33,482 bases of DNA, taken from NCBI GenBank assembly GCA_004555705.1, contig SFHI01000034.1, positions 1 through 33,482 on the forward strand, read 5' to 3'. The stretch's first letter is position 1; every line of letters starts with the position of its first letter. The notes under the pieces are model-generated. The model saw only the letters and a list, made by a program, of their open reading frames with translations. It was not told the DNA's origin and did no database searches. Shown in pieces: positions 1-7,566 of this stretch. The position numbers and the translations under genes are program-made. Source of the DNA: Clostridiales bacterium. GTDB taxonomy: Bacteria > Bacillota > Clostridia > Oscillospirales > Oscillospiraceae.

Positions 1-57
1 TTTCCCCTCTAACCGGGGGATTCCCACGCCAGTGTGCGCACTGGCTCGGAATGACAG
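1..57. repeat. Family A arm, cut by window start
   Basis: This is the right-hand arm of a family A palindrome (CCGGGGG ... GGAATGACAG) with the internal hairpin CCAGTGTGCGCACTGG. It carries substitutions relative to other copies (TTCCC for TTGCC, CGGAATG for CGCAATG). The partner arm would lie before the window. One or two loose 7-mer units of family C follow at about 90-110. Confidence 0.85.
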
Positions 58-134
58 CGTGATTTCTGCGTTTCAACTCTTGATTGGCATTGACAATTGT
101 CAATTACAAACCCACATTGGAAAGGAACACCTCT

Positions 135-803
135 ATGAAACAACCCGTGGTGGACTACCGCAAGCTGCGGCTTTCGAACATCACCGCTCCGGAGTACCGG
201 CATCTGCTGCTGCTTCTGGGGTGGGTCGTCTACTTTTCCTTCTATTTTCTCACCGAGAATCTGATCCCGGCGGAGAAATGCCATCCCATGCACTGCTTTC
301 TGGATGACATCATCCCCTTCAACGAGTGGTTTGTGCTGCCCTATGTGGGGTGGTATCTGCTGATCGTGGTGTCCCTGGGGTATTTCCTGCTGTACAACCC
401 CCGGAATTTCTCCCGGCTGCAGACCTACATCATCGTGACCCAAGTGCTGGCCATGACGGCCTACATCCTCTACCCCTCCCGGCAGGACCTGCGGCCGGAG
501 GTACTGCCCAATGACAATCTCCCCAGCAAGATCGTGGCATTGCTCTATGCCTTCGACACCAACACCGGGGTGTGCCCGTCGCTGCACGTGGCCTATTCCT
601 TCGGCATCGGCTCCACCTGGATGCGGGAAAAGAGCGCGGCCTGGTGGTGGAAAGCCCTTGTGTGGGTGTTCGTGGCTGTCATTTGCCTCTCCACCATGTT
701 CATCAAGCAGCACTCCGCCGTGGACTTCTTCGCCGCCCTGCCCGTGTGTTTGGTGGCCGAGTGGTTTACCTTCTTCCGTAAGCCGAAAGTCTCCCAAAAA
801 TAA
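135..803 (+). CDS. PAP2-superfamily membrane phosphatase-like protein
   Basis: A predicted integral-membrane protein of 222 aa related to type 2 phosphatidic acid phosphatases and inositol-phosphorylceramide-synthase-like PAP2 proteins. It has several hydrophobic segments. The conserved PAP2 blocks are visible: an arginine-rich stretch ending RP (about residues 115-121), CPSLHVAYSFG (about 141-151) with the catalytic-type SLH, and STMFIKQHSAVDF (about 191-203) with the second catalytic histidine and an aspartate. Members act on lipid phosphates or pyrophosphates at the membrane; the substrate cannot be told from sequence. I chose ATG 135 because AAAGGA precedes it by 8 nt; an upstream in-frame ATG at 84 lies in repeat DNA. 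The gene is monocistronic, with a strong hairpin just after the stop. There is no clear signal peptide. Confidence 0.8.
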   Translation: MKQPVVDYRKLRLSNITAPEYRHLLLLLGWVVYFSFYFLTENLIPAEKCHPMHCFLDDIIPFNEWFVLPYVGWYLLIVVSLGYFLLYNPRNFSRLQTYIIVTQVLAMTAYILYPSRQDLRPEVLPNDNLPSKIVALLYAFDTNTGVCPSLHVAYSFGIGSTWMREKSAAWWWKALVWVFVAVICLSTMFIKQHSAVDFFAALPVCLVAEWFTFFRKPKVSQK

Positions 804-836
804 CAACTGCCGCCCAATCGGGCGGCAGTTGTTTAT
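804..836 (+). terminator. Rho-independent terminator after PAP2 gene
   Basis: A perfect 12-bp stem (804-815 with 820-831) encloses an AATC loop, begins right after the TAA stop and is followed by TTTAT. Confidence 0.85.
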
Positions 837-843
837 AGAAAGG

Positions 844-1026
844 TCATTTCAGCAGCCAATCCGCAATATCCATGATTTTTATTCCCTCATACTGATACTC
901 GTCATGCCTCGTGCGTGCGATTACCACTTTGGGATAGCCATCCCGGATTTGAAGCAGCGGAGAAACCTCCCGTTCATAAGTCAACCTCGTACATCCTATT
1001 ATTCCATTTCTGTTTTCCAAAATCAA
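844..1026 (-). pseudogene. C-terminal remnant of an ATP-binding (DUF4143-like) protein
   Basis: A 60-residue frame ends with a segment (YPKVVIARTRHDEYQYEG, then IKIMDIADWLL) that resembles the extreme C-terminus of the large AAA/DUF4143 'ATP-binding protein' family common in Clostridia. Neither the P-loop domain nor the nuclease-fold core is present. The frame opens with TTG, has no convincing ribosome binding site, and an in-frame stop lies about 50 nt further upstream. It is much more AT-rich than its neighbours. The end of a B-ended repeat unit begins about 45 nt upstream of the fragment, so the rest of the gene may have been lost in rearrangement there. The family assignment is from recall of the C-terminal pattern and is tentative. 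Confidence 0.4.
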
Positions 1027-1069
1027 TAAAAATATGAAAATGGTAAATAGAATTTCTCTGTTTCAATTA

Positions 1070-1317
1070 TGCTTATCAGCTGTCGTCAGCAAGCAGACAA
1101 ATTAGTGTTTGGCGCACTAAAAAAGAACTGTCATTGCGAACCAGTCCGCAGACTGGTGTGGCAATCCCCCAACAATTCAGGACGGTTTGTTAGGGCCTTT
1201 GTCCGTTTTTCGTACATTCCGGAATATCCGGGGGATTGCCACGCCAGTGTGCGCACTGGCTCGCAATGACAGCGTTTTATTTAGCGCACACCTGTAAACA
1301 CCAATTTGTTGATCAGT
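1070..1317. repeat. B-ended unit with family A interior (1)
   Basis: The outer end TGCTTATC (about 1071) leads to terminal repeat B at 1096-1112. The family A palindrome lies at 1128-1272 and the inverted B repeat at 1295-1310. The left A hairpin is CCAGTC/GACTGG and the right one CCAGTG/CACTGG. The right end reaches the stop codon of the aminopeptidase gene. The interior between the A arms differs from other copies and is shorter. This unit fills the gap; no gene is visible in it. Confidence 0.85.
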
Positions 1318-2581
1318 CAAGGGTAAGTTCAGCGGCGGAAATGCTATAGAAGGCGGTCATGGCTTTTTCCAGGGCTTCCGCGTCCTGGACGCCGGCAGTT
1401 TCGTAGCAGCTGTGCATGGCAAGCTGTGGCAGGCCGATGTCCGCGGTGGGGATGCTGACCTGGGTCAGGGAGATGTGGCCCAGGGTGGAGCCGCCGGCGA
1501 TGTCCGCCCGGTTGCAGTAGGTCTGCACCTGCACTCCGGCTCTGCCGCAGACCCGGCGGAACACCGCGGCGCTGAAGCCGTCGGTGGTGTAGCGCTGGGC
1601 GGCGTTGAACTTCAGCACGGGGCCGCCGTTCAGGACCGGGGCGTTGCCGGGGTCGGCATACTCCGGATGGTTGGGATGCACCGCGTGGGCGTTGTCCGCC
1701 GAAACCAGGAAGCTGCGACTGAGCAGCTCCCCTTTCGCCAGACCCAGCGCCGCACAGATTCGATCCAGGGTATCGGCCAGCAGCGTGGAGGCCGCGCCCT
1801 GGACGGAATTGGAGCCCACCTCCTCGCTGTCGAACACGGTGAGCACCGGGATGGTGTCGCTGTCCGGGGACGCCAGGAACCCCCGGGTGCAGCCCCAGGC
1901 GCATTCCAGGTCGTCCAGGCCGGGGGCGGAGAGGAATTCCTCCCCCATGCCCCACACCCGGGCCTTCTCCCGGACGTACAGGTACAGGTCGCTGCCGAGA
2001 ATCTTCCCCCCGGCAGCCTCCTCCAGGAGAGGAAGCAGCTTCCCGGCGGCGTCCTTGCCCCCCAGAAGGGGCAGCAGGTCCACGGCGGGGTTCCACTTAT
2101 AGCCGTCATTGGCCTGGCGGTTCATGTGGATGGCCACATTGGGAATCAGCAGCAAATCCCGGTCGATGTTCAGAAGTCTGCTTTCCAGGCCCTTTTCCGT
2201 CTCCACCAGCACCCGGCCCGCCAGGGACAGAGGCCTATCCAGCCAGGGGGCCATGAGCATCCCGCCGTAGCGCTCCACGGCAAGACGGGTGTAGGTGCCG
2301 GGAAGCTCCGGGTTTTCCTTCAGCTTGAAGCAGGGCCGGTCGGCATGGCTGGCCGAGATAGCGAAGCCCCGGCAGTCCCCCTCCGGGATGCGGAAGGCGA
2401 TGACCGCCGAGCCGCCCCGAGTCAGGTAATATTTCCCCCCGGGCATCAGGCTCCACCGCTCCCCCAGAGACAGCCGGGTGTATCCGGCGGAGGAGATCAT
2501 ATCCTCCAGAAAGGAAACCGCATGGTACACACTGGGCGACGCGTCCAGAAATTCACATAGATGTTGAATGGAAGGATTCAT
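1313..2581 (-). CDS. apeB: M18-family aminopeptidase
   Basis: A cytosolic di-zinc aminopeptidase of 422 aa, the usual length for family M18 (aspartyl-aminopeptidase-like). These enzymes remove N-terminal residues, typically acidic ones, during peptide turnover. Visible M18 blocks: SASHADRPCFK with H79 and D81, GLDD at 221-224, DSEEVGS with the E253/E254 pair, ADNAHAVHPN with D296, and GLPQLAMHS with H390. Together these provide the metal ligands and catalytic glutamate. ATG 2581 is chosen because GGAGG lies 4-5 nt upstream; a start four codons earlier would place that Shine-Dalgarno inside the gene. The gene lies between two B-ended repeat units, and its stop codon overlaps the end of one. 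It is transcribed in the same direction as pepF. The symbol apeB is by family similarity. Confidence 0.92.
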   Translation of the reverse strand: MNPSIQHLCEFLDASPSVYHAVSFLEDMISSAGYTRLSLGERWSLMPGGKYYLTRGGSAVIAFRIPEGDCRGFAISASHADRPCFKLKENPELPGTYTRLAVERYGGMLMAPWLDRPLSLAGRVLVETEKGLESRLLNIDRDLLLIPNVAIHMNRQANDGYKWNPAVDLLPLLGGKDAAGKLLPLLEEAAGGKILGSDLYLYVREKARVWGMGEEFLSAPGLDDLECAWGCTRGFLASPDSDTIPVLTVFDSEEVGSNSVQGAASTLLADTLDRICAALGLAKGELLSRSFLVSADNAHAVHPNHPEYADPGNAPVLNGGPVLKFNAAQRYTTDGFSAAVFRRVCGRAGVQVQTYCNRADIAGGSTLGHISLTQVSIPTADIGLPQLAMHSCYETAGVQDAEALEKAMTAFYSISAAELTLD

Positions 2582-2603
2582 CGTTACCTCCAAAAATTCA
2601 ATC

Positions 2604-2856
2604 GGACAGCGGCAAATTGGTGTTTGAAAGGGTGCGTTTCAAATTACCTGTCATTGCGAACCAGTCCGCAGACTGGTGTGGCAATCCCCCGGTTAGAAGG
2701 GAAATGTATCGACAATCGCCCTGCTGACTGGGGAAACCTTACGATTTTTGGCGGTAATCGTTCCCCGGTTCCATTCAACCGGGGGATTGCCACGCCAGTG
2801 TGCGCACTGGCTCGCAATGACAGCATTTTTTCAAACTCCCAATTTGTCTGTCTGCC
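2604..2856. repeat. B-ended unit with family A interior (2)
   Basis: B repeats lie at 2611-2626 and 2832-2848, and the family A palindrome at 2648-2823. Left hairpin CCAGTC/GACTGG, right hairpin CCAGTG/CACTGG. The right end stops 2-3 nt short of the pepF stop codon, and the left end lies about 20 nt upstream of the apeB start. Confidence 0.9.
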
Positions 2857-2858
2857 GG

Positions 2859-4610
2859 TTATTTTACCAATTCGCAGAACAGGTCGATCTGGTCGGCGAT
2901 GGTCTGCAGGGCGCCGCGCCAGAAGTCCTTGTCGGTCAGGTCGATGCCGGCCACCTTGGCGGTGTCCTCGGCGGTGGCGATGGTGGTGGTGTAGAGGAGC
3001 TTCTTGTACTTGGGCACGAAGTCCGCTCCCTCCTGCTGGTACCGGGCGTACAGGCCCCGGGCGAAGAGGCCGCCGAAGGCGTAGGGGAAATTGTAGAAGG
3101 TGGGGCCATAGTAGTGGCTCTTGCACACCCACATATAGGGGTGGAGGCAATTTTCGTCCAGGCCGTCGCCGTAGGACTGTTTCTGGGCCTCCAGCATGAA
3201 GGAGCACAGGGTGTCCGCGTCCATGAACCGCGCTTCCCGGTTTTCGAACACCTGGGCCTCGAACCGGAAGCGGGAGTAGATGTCGCAGATGATCTGGGTG
3301 GCGTCCTGGAGCTGGCCTTCGATGAGGGCCAGCTTCTCCTCGTCGGACTGGGCGTCCCGGATGGCGGCGGCCATAACCACGCACTCGTTGAAGGTGGAGG
3401 CGGTCTCCGCCACGGGCATGGAGTAGTCCCGGTTCAGGGGGCGGTGATCCCGGATGCACTGGTTGTGGAAGGCGTGGCCCAGCTCGTGGGCCAAGGTCAC
3501 CACGTCGCCGAACTGGCCGTCAAAATTGGTGAGGATGCGGCTCTCCCCCAGGGCCTCCACCCCGGCGCAGAAGGCGCCGCCCACCTTGCCGTTTCTGGGG
3601 TAGAAGTCGATCCAGGCATTGTCAAAGGCCCGGGCCACCATGTCCGCCAGCTCCTGATCAAAGGTGGAGAACAGCTTCACCAGAATATCCTTGGCATCCT
3701 GGGTGGTGTACTTCCGGTCAGTGCTGCCCATGGGGGCAAAGAGGTCGTACCAGGGCAGGCCGTTTTCGTGGCCCAGGGCCTTTCCCTTGGCCTTCAGGTA
3801 CTGCCAGAACTTGGGCAGGTACTCGTCCATGGCGCCCAGCATGGCCTCCAGGGTCTCCCGCTTCATCCGGGAGTATTCCAGGGTCCGGTCCAGGGGGGAG
3901 GCAAAGCCCCGGAGGGCGCAGTCGGAGATGGTCTCCAGCTTAATGGCGTTGAGGGCATGGGCCACGGGGTCCTTGATGGCGTCGTAGCAGGCAATTTCCG
4001 CCTCGTAGGCGTCCTTGCGCACCGCAGGGTCCGGGTCATAGGCCATATTCCGGATGGCGGACAGATTGGTTACTTCCCCCCGGTAGCTGACCTTCACGGT
4101 GCTGGTCAGATACCCCTGCAGGTCCGCCCAGGCGTTTCCGCCGGAGAGCCCCAGCCGGGCGGCGATCTCCTCCCCCTTGGCCCCCAGCAGGTGGGAGGCA
4201 TCCAGGCGGATGTTGTGGAAGAAATAGCGGTACTCCCGCAGCACCTCATCCCGCTCCAGCAGCTCCTCCAGGTCGGGCAGCTTCGCGGCCCACTCCCGGA
4301 AGGCGGCGTCCGCTCCGGCGCAGGAGCTGGCGATCTGCATCACCTGGCCCAGCTTCGAGCCGCATTCCGTATTCCGGGTGTCCGCGCTCTGGCGCAGAGA
4401 CGCGTATCCCCCCAGGCGGTTAATCAGCTGGGTCAGCTCCTCCATCAGCCGGACGCCCTCGCGAAGGCCATCCAGAGGCTCCGCCTGGGGCAGCTTCGCC
4501 GCGAATTCGCAGACCTGAGCGGCCAGCTCCCGGAGTTTTCCCATATCCGCGTCAAAGGCGGGATCGTCAAAGCCCTTATACAGCGGGTCCAGGTTCCATA
4601 CTTCGTTCAT
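2859..4610 (-). CDS. pepF: Oligoendopeptidase F (M3 metallopeptidase)
   Basis: A cytosolic zinc endopeptidase of 583 aa, near the usual ~600 aa of PepF, that degrades medium-length peptides. The N-terminal helical PepF domain occupies roughly residues 100-180 and the M3 catalytic domain the rest. The zinc site is AHELGHAFHN, with H375, E376 and H379, and the downstream AETASTFNE supplies the third ligand (E402). ATG 4610 is preceded by AGGAGG at 9 nt. Both sides of the gene are closed by repeat elements, so it is probably a single-gene unit. No signal peptide is present. Its neighbour is another peptidase, suggesting a shared peptide-salvage role, although their transcription need not be linked. 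Confidence 0.95.
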   Translation of the reverse strand: MNEVWNLDPLYKGFDDPAFDADMGKLRELAAQVCEFAAKLPQAEPLDGLREGVRLMEELTQLINRLGGYASLRQSADTRNTECGSKLGQVMQIASSCAGADAAFREWAAKLPDLEELLERDEVLREYRYFFHNIRLDASHLLGAKGEEIAARLGLSGGNAWADLQGYLTSTVKVSYRGEVTNLSAIRNMAYDPDPAVRKDAYEAEIACYDAIKDPVAHALNAIKLETISDCALRGFASPLDRTLEYSRMKRETLEAMLGAMDEYLPKFWQYLKAKGKALGHENGLPWYDLFAPMGSTDRKYTTQDAKDILVKLFSTFDQELADMVARAFDNAWIDFYPRNGKVGGAFCAGVEALGESRILTNFDGQFGDVVTLAHELGHAFHNQCIRDHRPLNRDYSMPVAETASTFNECVVMAAAIRDAQSDEEKLALIEGQLQDATQIICDIYSRFRFEAQVFENREARFMDADTLCSFMLEAQKQSYGDGLDENCLHPYMWVCKSHYYGPTFYNFPYAFGGLFARGLYARYQQEGADFVPKYKKLLYTTTIATAEDTAKVAGIDLTDKDFWRGALQTIADQIDLFCELVK

Positions 4611-4652
4611 AAAATTTTCCTCCTGAAAATAATGTTATCAGTAAAACAGACA

Positions 4653-4816
4653 GACAAATTGGTGTTTATAATTGACAATTAACAATTGACAATTGACAAT
4701 TAAGGAATCCCTTCGGGATGAATTTTAAATAAAATAGGCCGAAAACAGGCTGCTTTATTTTTAATTGTCTCGTTTGGACACAATAATTGTCAATTTTCAA
4801 TTGTCAATTGTCAATT
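4653..4816. repeat. C element, uninterrupted copy, with one B end
   Basis: A B repeat (4653-4668) leads into an AATTGAC array (4670-4701). The core contains a small hairpin ATCCC-TTC-GGGAT and an AT-rich stretch, and the element closes with the inverted array (4785-4816). It matches the C element at 7567-8016 in reverse orientation, but without the ~300-bp insertion present there. Two short perfect palindromes follow (CCTCATGAGG at 4840-4849 and GGAAGCGCTTCC at 4851-4862). Nothing else is recognisable up to the spo0A regulatory region. Confidence 0.85.
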
Positions 4817-4921
4817 TGGCGAAGCCGTTCAAACACGACCTCATGAGGCGGGAAGCGCTTCCTCTATCTTACACCACAATCGGCCCAGCGTCAACTGCTC
4901 CTGGGGGGGACTTGGGAAAAA

Positions 4922-5065
4922 GGTCGAAGGAAAGGATATCTTTTTTGAATTTCTCGTTTCTGTCAAAAAAGTTCGAAATACCCCAAACTGCGTCGAAACA
5001 GGCCACATTCTGACGAACGATTGTTTGGTTTCCGCCTTGCAAAAACAATCGCTTTATGCTAAATT
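4922..5065 (+). promoter_or_regulatory. spo0A promoter with 0A-box-like sites
   Basis: A SigA-type promoter reads TTGCAA (5037-5042), 17-nt spacer, TAAATT (5060-5065). Upstream lie several near-matches to the Spo0A binding site TGTCGAA: GGTCGAA (4922-4928), TGTCAAA (4961-4967), CGTCGAA (4991-4997) and TGACGAA (5011-5017), each with one mismatch. Clustering is consistent with autoregulation, as known for spo0A in Bacillus, but single 7-mers are weak evidence. Confidence 0.4.
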
Positions 5066-5109
5066 ATATTTGTCGCACGCACCGGGTGGACGGTGCTTTT
5101 GGGGAGACT

Positions 5110-5147
5110 ATTACTGACAGGAGAGGAAATTACTGACAGGAGAGGAA
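5110..5147 (+). repeat. Perfect 19-bp tandem duplication of the spo0A Shine-Dalgarno region
   Basis: Two identical 19-bp units (5110-5128 and 5129-5147), each containing ACTGACAGGAGAGGAA, lie directly before the ATG at 5151. Only the second is correctly spaced for translation; the first offers a duplicate ribosome binding site. Confidence 0.9.
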
Positions 5148-5150
5148 TGT

Positions 5151-5930
5151 ATGGAACACGCAACCACCGTTTTCATAGCTGACAGTTCCGAGGAATTCTG
5201 CACCGCCCTCACCGGGGCCCTGCAGCGGGCGGAGGGGTTTCAGGTAATCGGAACGGCCTGTGACGGGGAGCAGGCCATTCGGGTCATCGCCCAGAGTAAG
5301 CCGGAGGTGCTGGTGCTGGACCTGATGCTCAGCAAGCAGGACGGGATCAGCGTTCTGCGGTCCATGGCGAATATGGAGCGCAAGCCCGTGACCCTGGCTA
5401 CATCCAGGTTTGTCACGGATTATGTGTCCAACGCGGCGGCGAATCTGGGGGTAAGGTATCTGATGCTGAAGCCCTGCGATATGACCACTTTGGTGGAGCG
5501 CTTGGAGGAAATCCGGGGTGGGGAGAGCCTCCGGGTCAGCCCCAGGCGGCTCCCGGACAAGACCAGCATCGAGAGCATGGTCACAAACATCATCCACGAG
5601 ATTGGCGTGCCCGCCCACATCAAGGGCTACCAATACCTGCGGGAGGCCATCATCCTGGCCGTGAACGACATGGACGTGATCAACGCCATCACCAAGGTCC
5701 TCTACCCCCAGGTGGCCAAAACCTTCGGCACCACCCCCAGCCGGGTGGAGCGGGCCATAAGACACGCCATTGAAGTCGCCTGGGACCGGGGCGACCTGGA
5801 CACTCTGCAAAGGTTCTTCGGCTATACGGTGAGCAACACCAAAGGCAAGCCCACCAACTCTGAGTTCATCGCCCTCATCGCGGACAAGCTGCAATTGCAG
5901 CTCAAGAGTGCGGAGGTGGGGAATTTCTGA
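5151..5930 (+). CDS. spo0A: Sporulation master regulator Spo0A
   Basis: A response regulator of 259 aa, the final target of the sporulation phosphorelay. When phosphorylated it binds 0A boxes to switch on early sporulation genes. The receiver domain (1-~120) has the phospho-acceptor D57 in LVLDLML and the conserved K108 in LMLKPCD. The C-terminal DNA-binding domain (~145-255) carries the Spo0A signatures HEIGVPAHIKGYQYLREAI and TFGTTPSRVERAIRHAIEVA. The usual N-terminal acidic pair is D11-S12 rather than Asp-Asp. The start is preceded by a duplicated GGAGAGGAA. spoIVB, its common upstream neighbour in Firmicutes, is absent. A hairpin terminator follows, so the gene is monocistronic. Confidence 0.96.
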   Translation: MEHATTVFIADSSEEFCTALTGALQRAEGFQVIGTACDGEQAIRVIAQSKPEVLVLDLMLSKQDGISVLRSMANMERKPVTLATSRFVTDYVSNAAANLGVRYLMLKPCDMTTLVERLEEIRGGESLRVSPRRLPDKTSIESMVTNIIHEIGVPAHIKGYQYLREAIILAVNDMDVINAITKVLYPQVAKTFGTTPSRVERAIRHAIEVAWDRGDLDTLQRFFGYTVSNTKGKPTNSEFIALIADKLQLQLKSAEVGNF

Positions 5931-5939
5931 ACCCAAAAC

Positions 5940-5980
5940 ACATCCCGGGCAAGGCCAGCGGCCAAACCCGGGATGTTCAT
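5940..5980 (+). terminator. Hairpin after spo0A
   Basis: A 10-bp stem (5940-5949 with 5967-5976) has a 17-nt loop that itself holds GGCC...GGCC. The following T tract is weak, so it may be an inefficient terminator. Confidence 0.55.
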
Positions 5981-6001
5981 TAGAAAGGATACAATCAGAA
6001 C

Positions 6002-6184
6002 GATCAATTGGTGTTTGCCGAGGTCCTACCGTAGGGGCGGCTATTAGCCGCCCGCTTTGGTTTCGTCTACAGAAGTGCTGCGTTTTATCGGAAACGCTCA
6101 AAAGTAAGAACGTTTTCGGGCGGCTAATAGCCGCCCCTACGGTAAAAACGGAATGCGTTTGAAAACTTCAAACACCAATTTATC
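6002..6184. repeat. B-ended unit with family D interior (1)
   Basis: B repeats at 6002-6018 and 6169-6184 enclose a family D palindrome (6029-6142). Each arm is CCGTAGGGG-type followed by a hairpin (GCGGCTA...TAGCCGC). The middle contains a segment similar to those of the other D copies (CGTTTT..CGGAAACGC). It fills the gap between spo0A and the diguanylate cyclase gene. Confidence 0.85.
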
Positions 6185-6247
6185 GGCCCCGGTGGGACAA
6201 AGCGGCAAGCATTTTTGAAAAACAGCCCCCGGGAGCCAAAATAGGCT

Positions 6248-6276
6248 TTGCAAACCGGGAATACCTATGTTATAAT
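6248..6276 (+). promoter_or_regulatory. SigA promoter of the diguanylate cyclase gene
   Basis: TTGCAA (6248-6253), 17-nt spacer, perfect TATAAT (6271-6276). The expected start near 6283 gives a leader of about 64 nt before ATG 6347. Confidence 0.75.
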
Positions 6277-6346
6277 GGTAGTGCAAAAGAATATCACCCG
6301 CTCCCGCGGGGAAATTCAAAGATTTCCTACGGAAAGGAGGCCCGTG

Positions 6347-7507
6347 ATGGATACCATTAACATTCCGGAAATCGTGGTGGTCAACGGCATTGGGGTGCTG
6401 CTCATGCTCTTCCTCCGGGCCACCTGGCTGGGCGGCGTGAAGAAGCGCCGGGCAGGGGATATCCTGTACGACCTGATGATCTTCATTACCATCGCCGGCT
6501 GCATCGTGGAGGCGGTGACCTTCCTGATTGACGGGAAGATTTTCCCCGGCTGCCGAGCGGTGTCCTATGCCCTTAACGCGATGCTCTTCATGGGCACCAT
6601 CTTCGTGGGCTGCTTCTGGTGCCTGTATGTGGACTTCCGGCTCCATACCAGCGTCCGCAGGCTCTATTCCACTGCCCGGTTCCTGCTGATCCCGGTGGCG
6701 GTGGTGTTCGTGCTGGCCGTGTCCTCCCTGTTCGGCTCGGGGCTGCTGTTCTCCATTTCGGAGGATAACGTATACCAGCGGGGCAAGCTGGTGTGGCTGA
6801 GCTATTTCTTCCTCTTCTGCTACTATGCCTACAGCCTGTACCTGTCCAGGGTGTCCCGCCGCTCCGGGCTCCATATCCAGTTCTTCCCGGTGCTGTATTT
6901 CATCATCCCCTGCATTCTGGGTACCATTTTCCAGGGCCTTTTCTACGGGCTTACCATGGGCTGGACCTCGGTGGCCATTGCCATGCTCTTCATCCATGTG
7001 CAGCTGCAGTCCATGAACGCCTATGTGGATTCCCTGTCGGGGCTGTATAACCGACGGTACTTAGACTACATTCTCTCCCACCGCAGGCACCTGGGAGGAC
7101 GCTTCCTCTACGGAATCTACATCGATGTGAACAATTTCAAGGGCATCAACGACCGCTACGGCCACGCCTGCGGCGACGACGCCATCCGGGCCATCGGGGG
7201 AATCCTGTCCGATTCCATTCCCTCCAGCGGCGTGGCCATCCGCTGCGCCGGGGACGAGTTCATGGTGCTTCTCGCCACCGGGGAGGAGGCCGAGGCCCGG
7301 GTTGTCATGGACCGCATCCGGGAGAACGCCCGCCGGTGCAGCGCCTCCGGAGACCATCCCTTCCCCATTTCCCTGGCCATCGGCTGCAGCCGGTTCGACA
7401 CGCTGGAGGGTAATGTGGAGGAATTCCTCTCCCAGATGGATCAGCAGATGTACTCCGCCAAGGCGGATTATTACCAGTCCCAGGGCATGGACCGGAGAAA
7501 GAAATAA
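6347..7507 (+). CDS. Membrane-anchored diguanylate cyclase (GGDEF)
   Basis: A 386-aa protein predicted to make cyclic di-GMP from two GTP. The N-terminal ~215 residues form about six hydrophobic membrane segments with no recognisable sensor motif. The C-terminal GGDEF domain begins near YVDSLSGLYNRRYLD (226-240). It has the metal/GTP motif YIDVNNFKGINDRYGH and the active-site loop AGDEF (301-305), an accepted active variant of GGDEF. No RxxD inhibitory site precedes the loop, so product inhibition is probably absent. ATG 6347 has GGAGG 7 nt upstream; an upstream in-frame ATG at 6248 overlaps the promoter and is rejected. The gene has its own promoter and terminator. Nothing in the window shows a c-di-GMP effector. 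Confidence 0.9.
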   Translation: MDTINIPEIVVVNGIGVLLMLFLRATWLGGVKKRRAGDILYDLMIFITIAGCIVEAVTFLIDGKIFPGCRAVSYALNAMLFMGTIFVGCFWCLYVDFRLHTSVRRLYSTARFLLIPVAVVFVLAVSSLFGSGLLFSISEDNVYQRGKLVWLSYFFLFCYYAYSLYLSRVSRRSGLHIQFFPVLYFIIPCILGTIFQGLFYGLTMGWTSVAIAMLFIHVQLQSMNAYVDSLSGLYNRRYLDYILSHRRHLGGRFLYGIYIDVNNFKGINDRYGHACGDDAIRAIGGILSDSIPSSGVAIRCAGDEFMVLLATGEEAEARVVMDRIRENARRCSASGDHPFPISLAIGCSRFDTLEGNVEEFLSQMDQQMYSAKADYYQSQGMDRRKK

Positions 7508-7512
7508 GCCTT

Positions 7513-7544
7513 CCCCCCACCCCAATCGGTGGGGGGTTCCTTTT
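7513..7544 (+). terminator. Rho-independent terminator after GGDEF gene
   Basis: A 9-bp G/C stem (7513-7521 with 7528-7536) with a 6-nt loop, followed by TTCCTTTT. Confidence 0.8.
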
Positions 7545-7566
7545 CCCCAACCCGGAGGGGCTTTAT

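Noticed and set aside
1128..1272. Integron attC-like sites or REP/RAYT system for the family A arms
   Set aside because: No integrase, core RYYYAAC sites or RAYT (Y1 HUH) transposase is seen; only the paired-hairpin layout is shared.
4765..5013. Small gene between the C element and spo0A
   Set aside because: The frame starts within repeat DNA, lacks a ribosome binding site and covers the likely spo0A control region.
6248..6346. Upstream start for the diguanylate cyclase (33 extra residues)
   Set aside because: It would start in the -35 box of a strong promoter, and a good Shine-Dalgarno serves ATG 6347.
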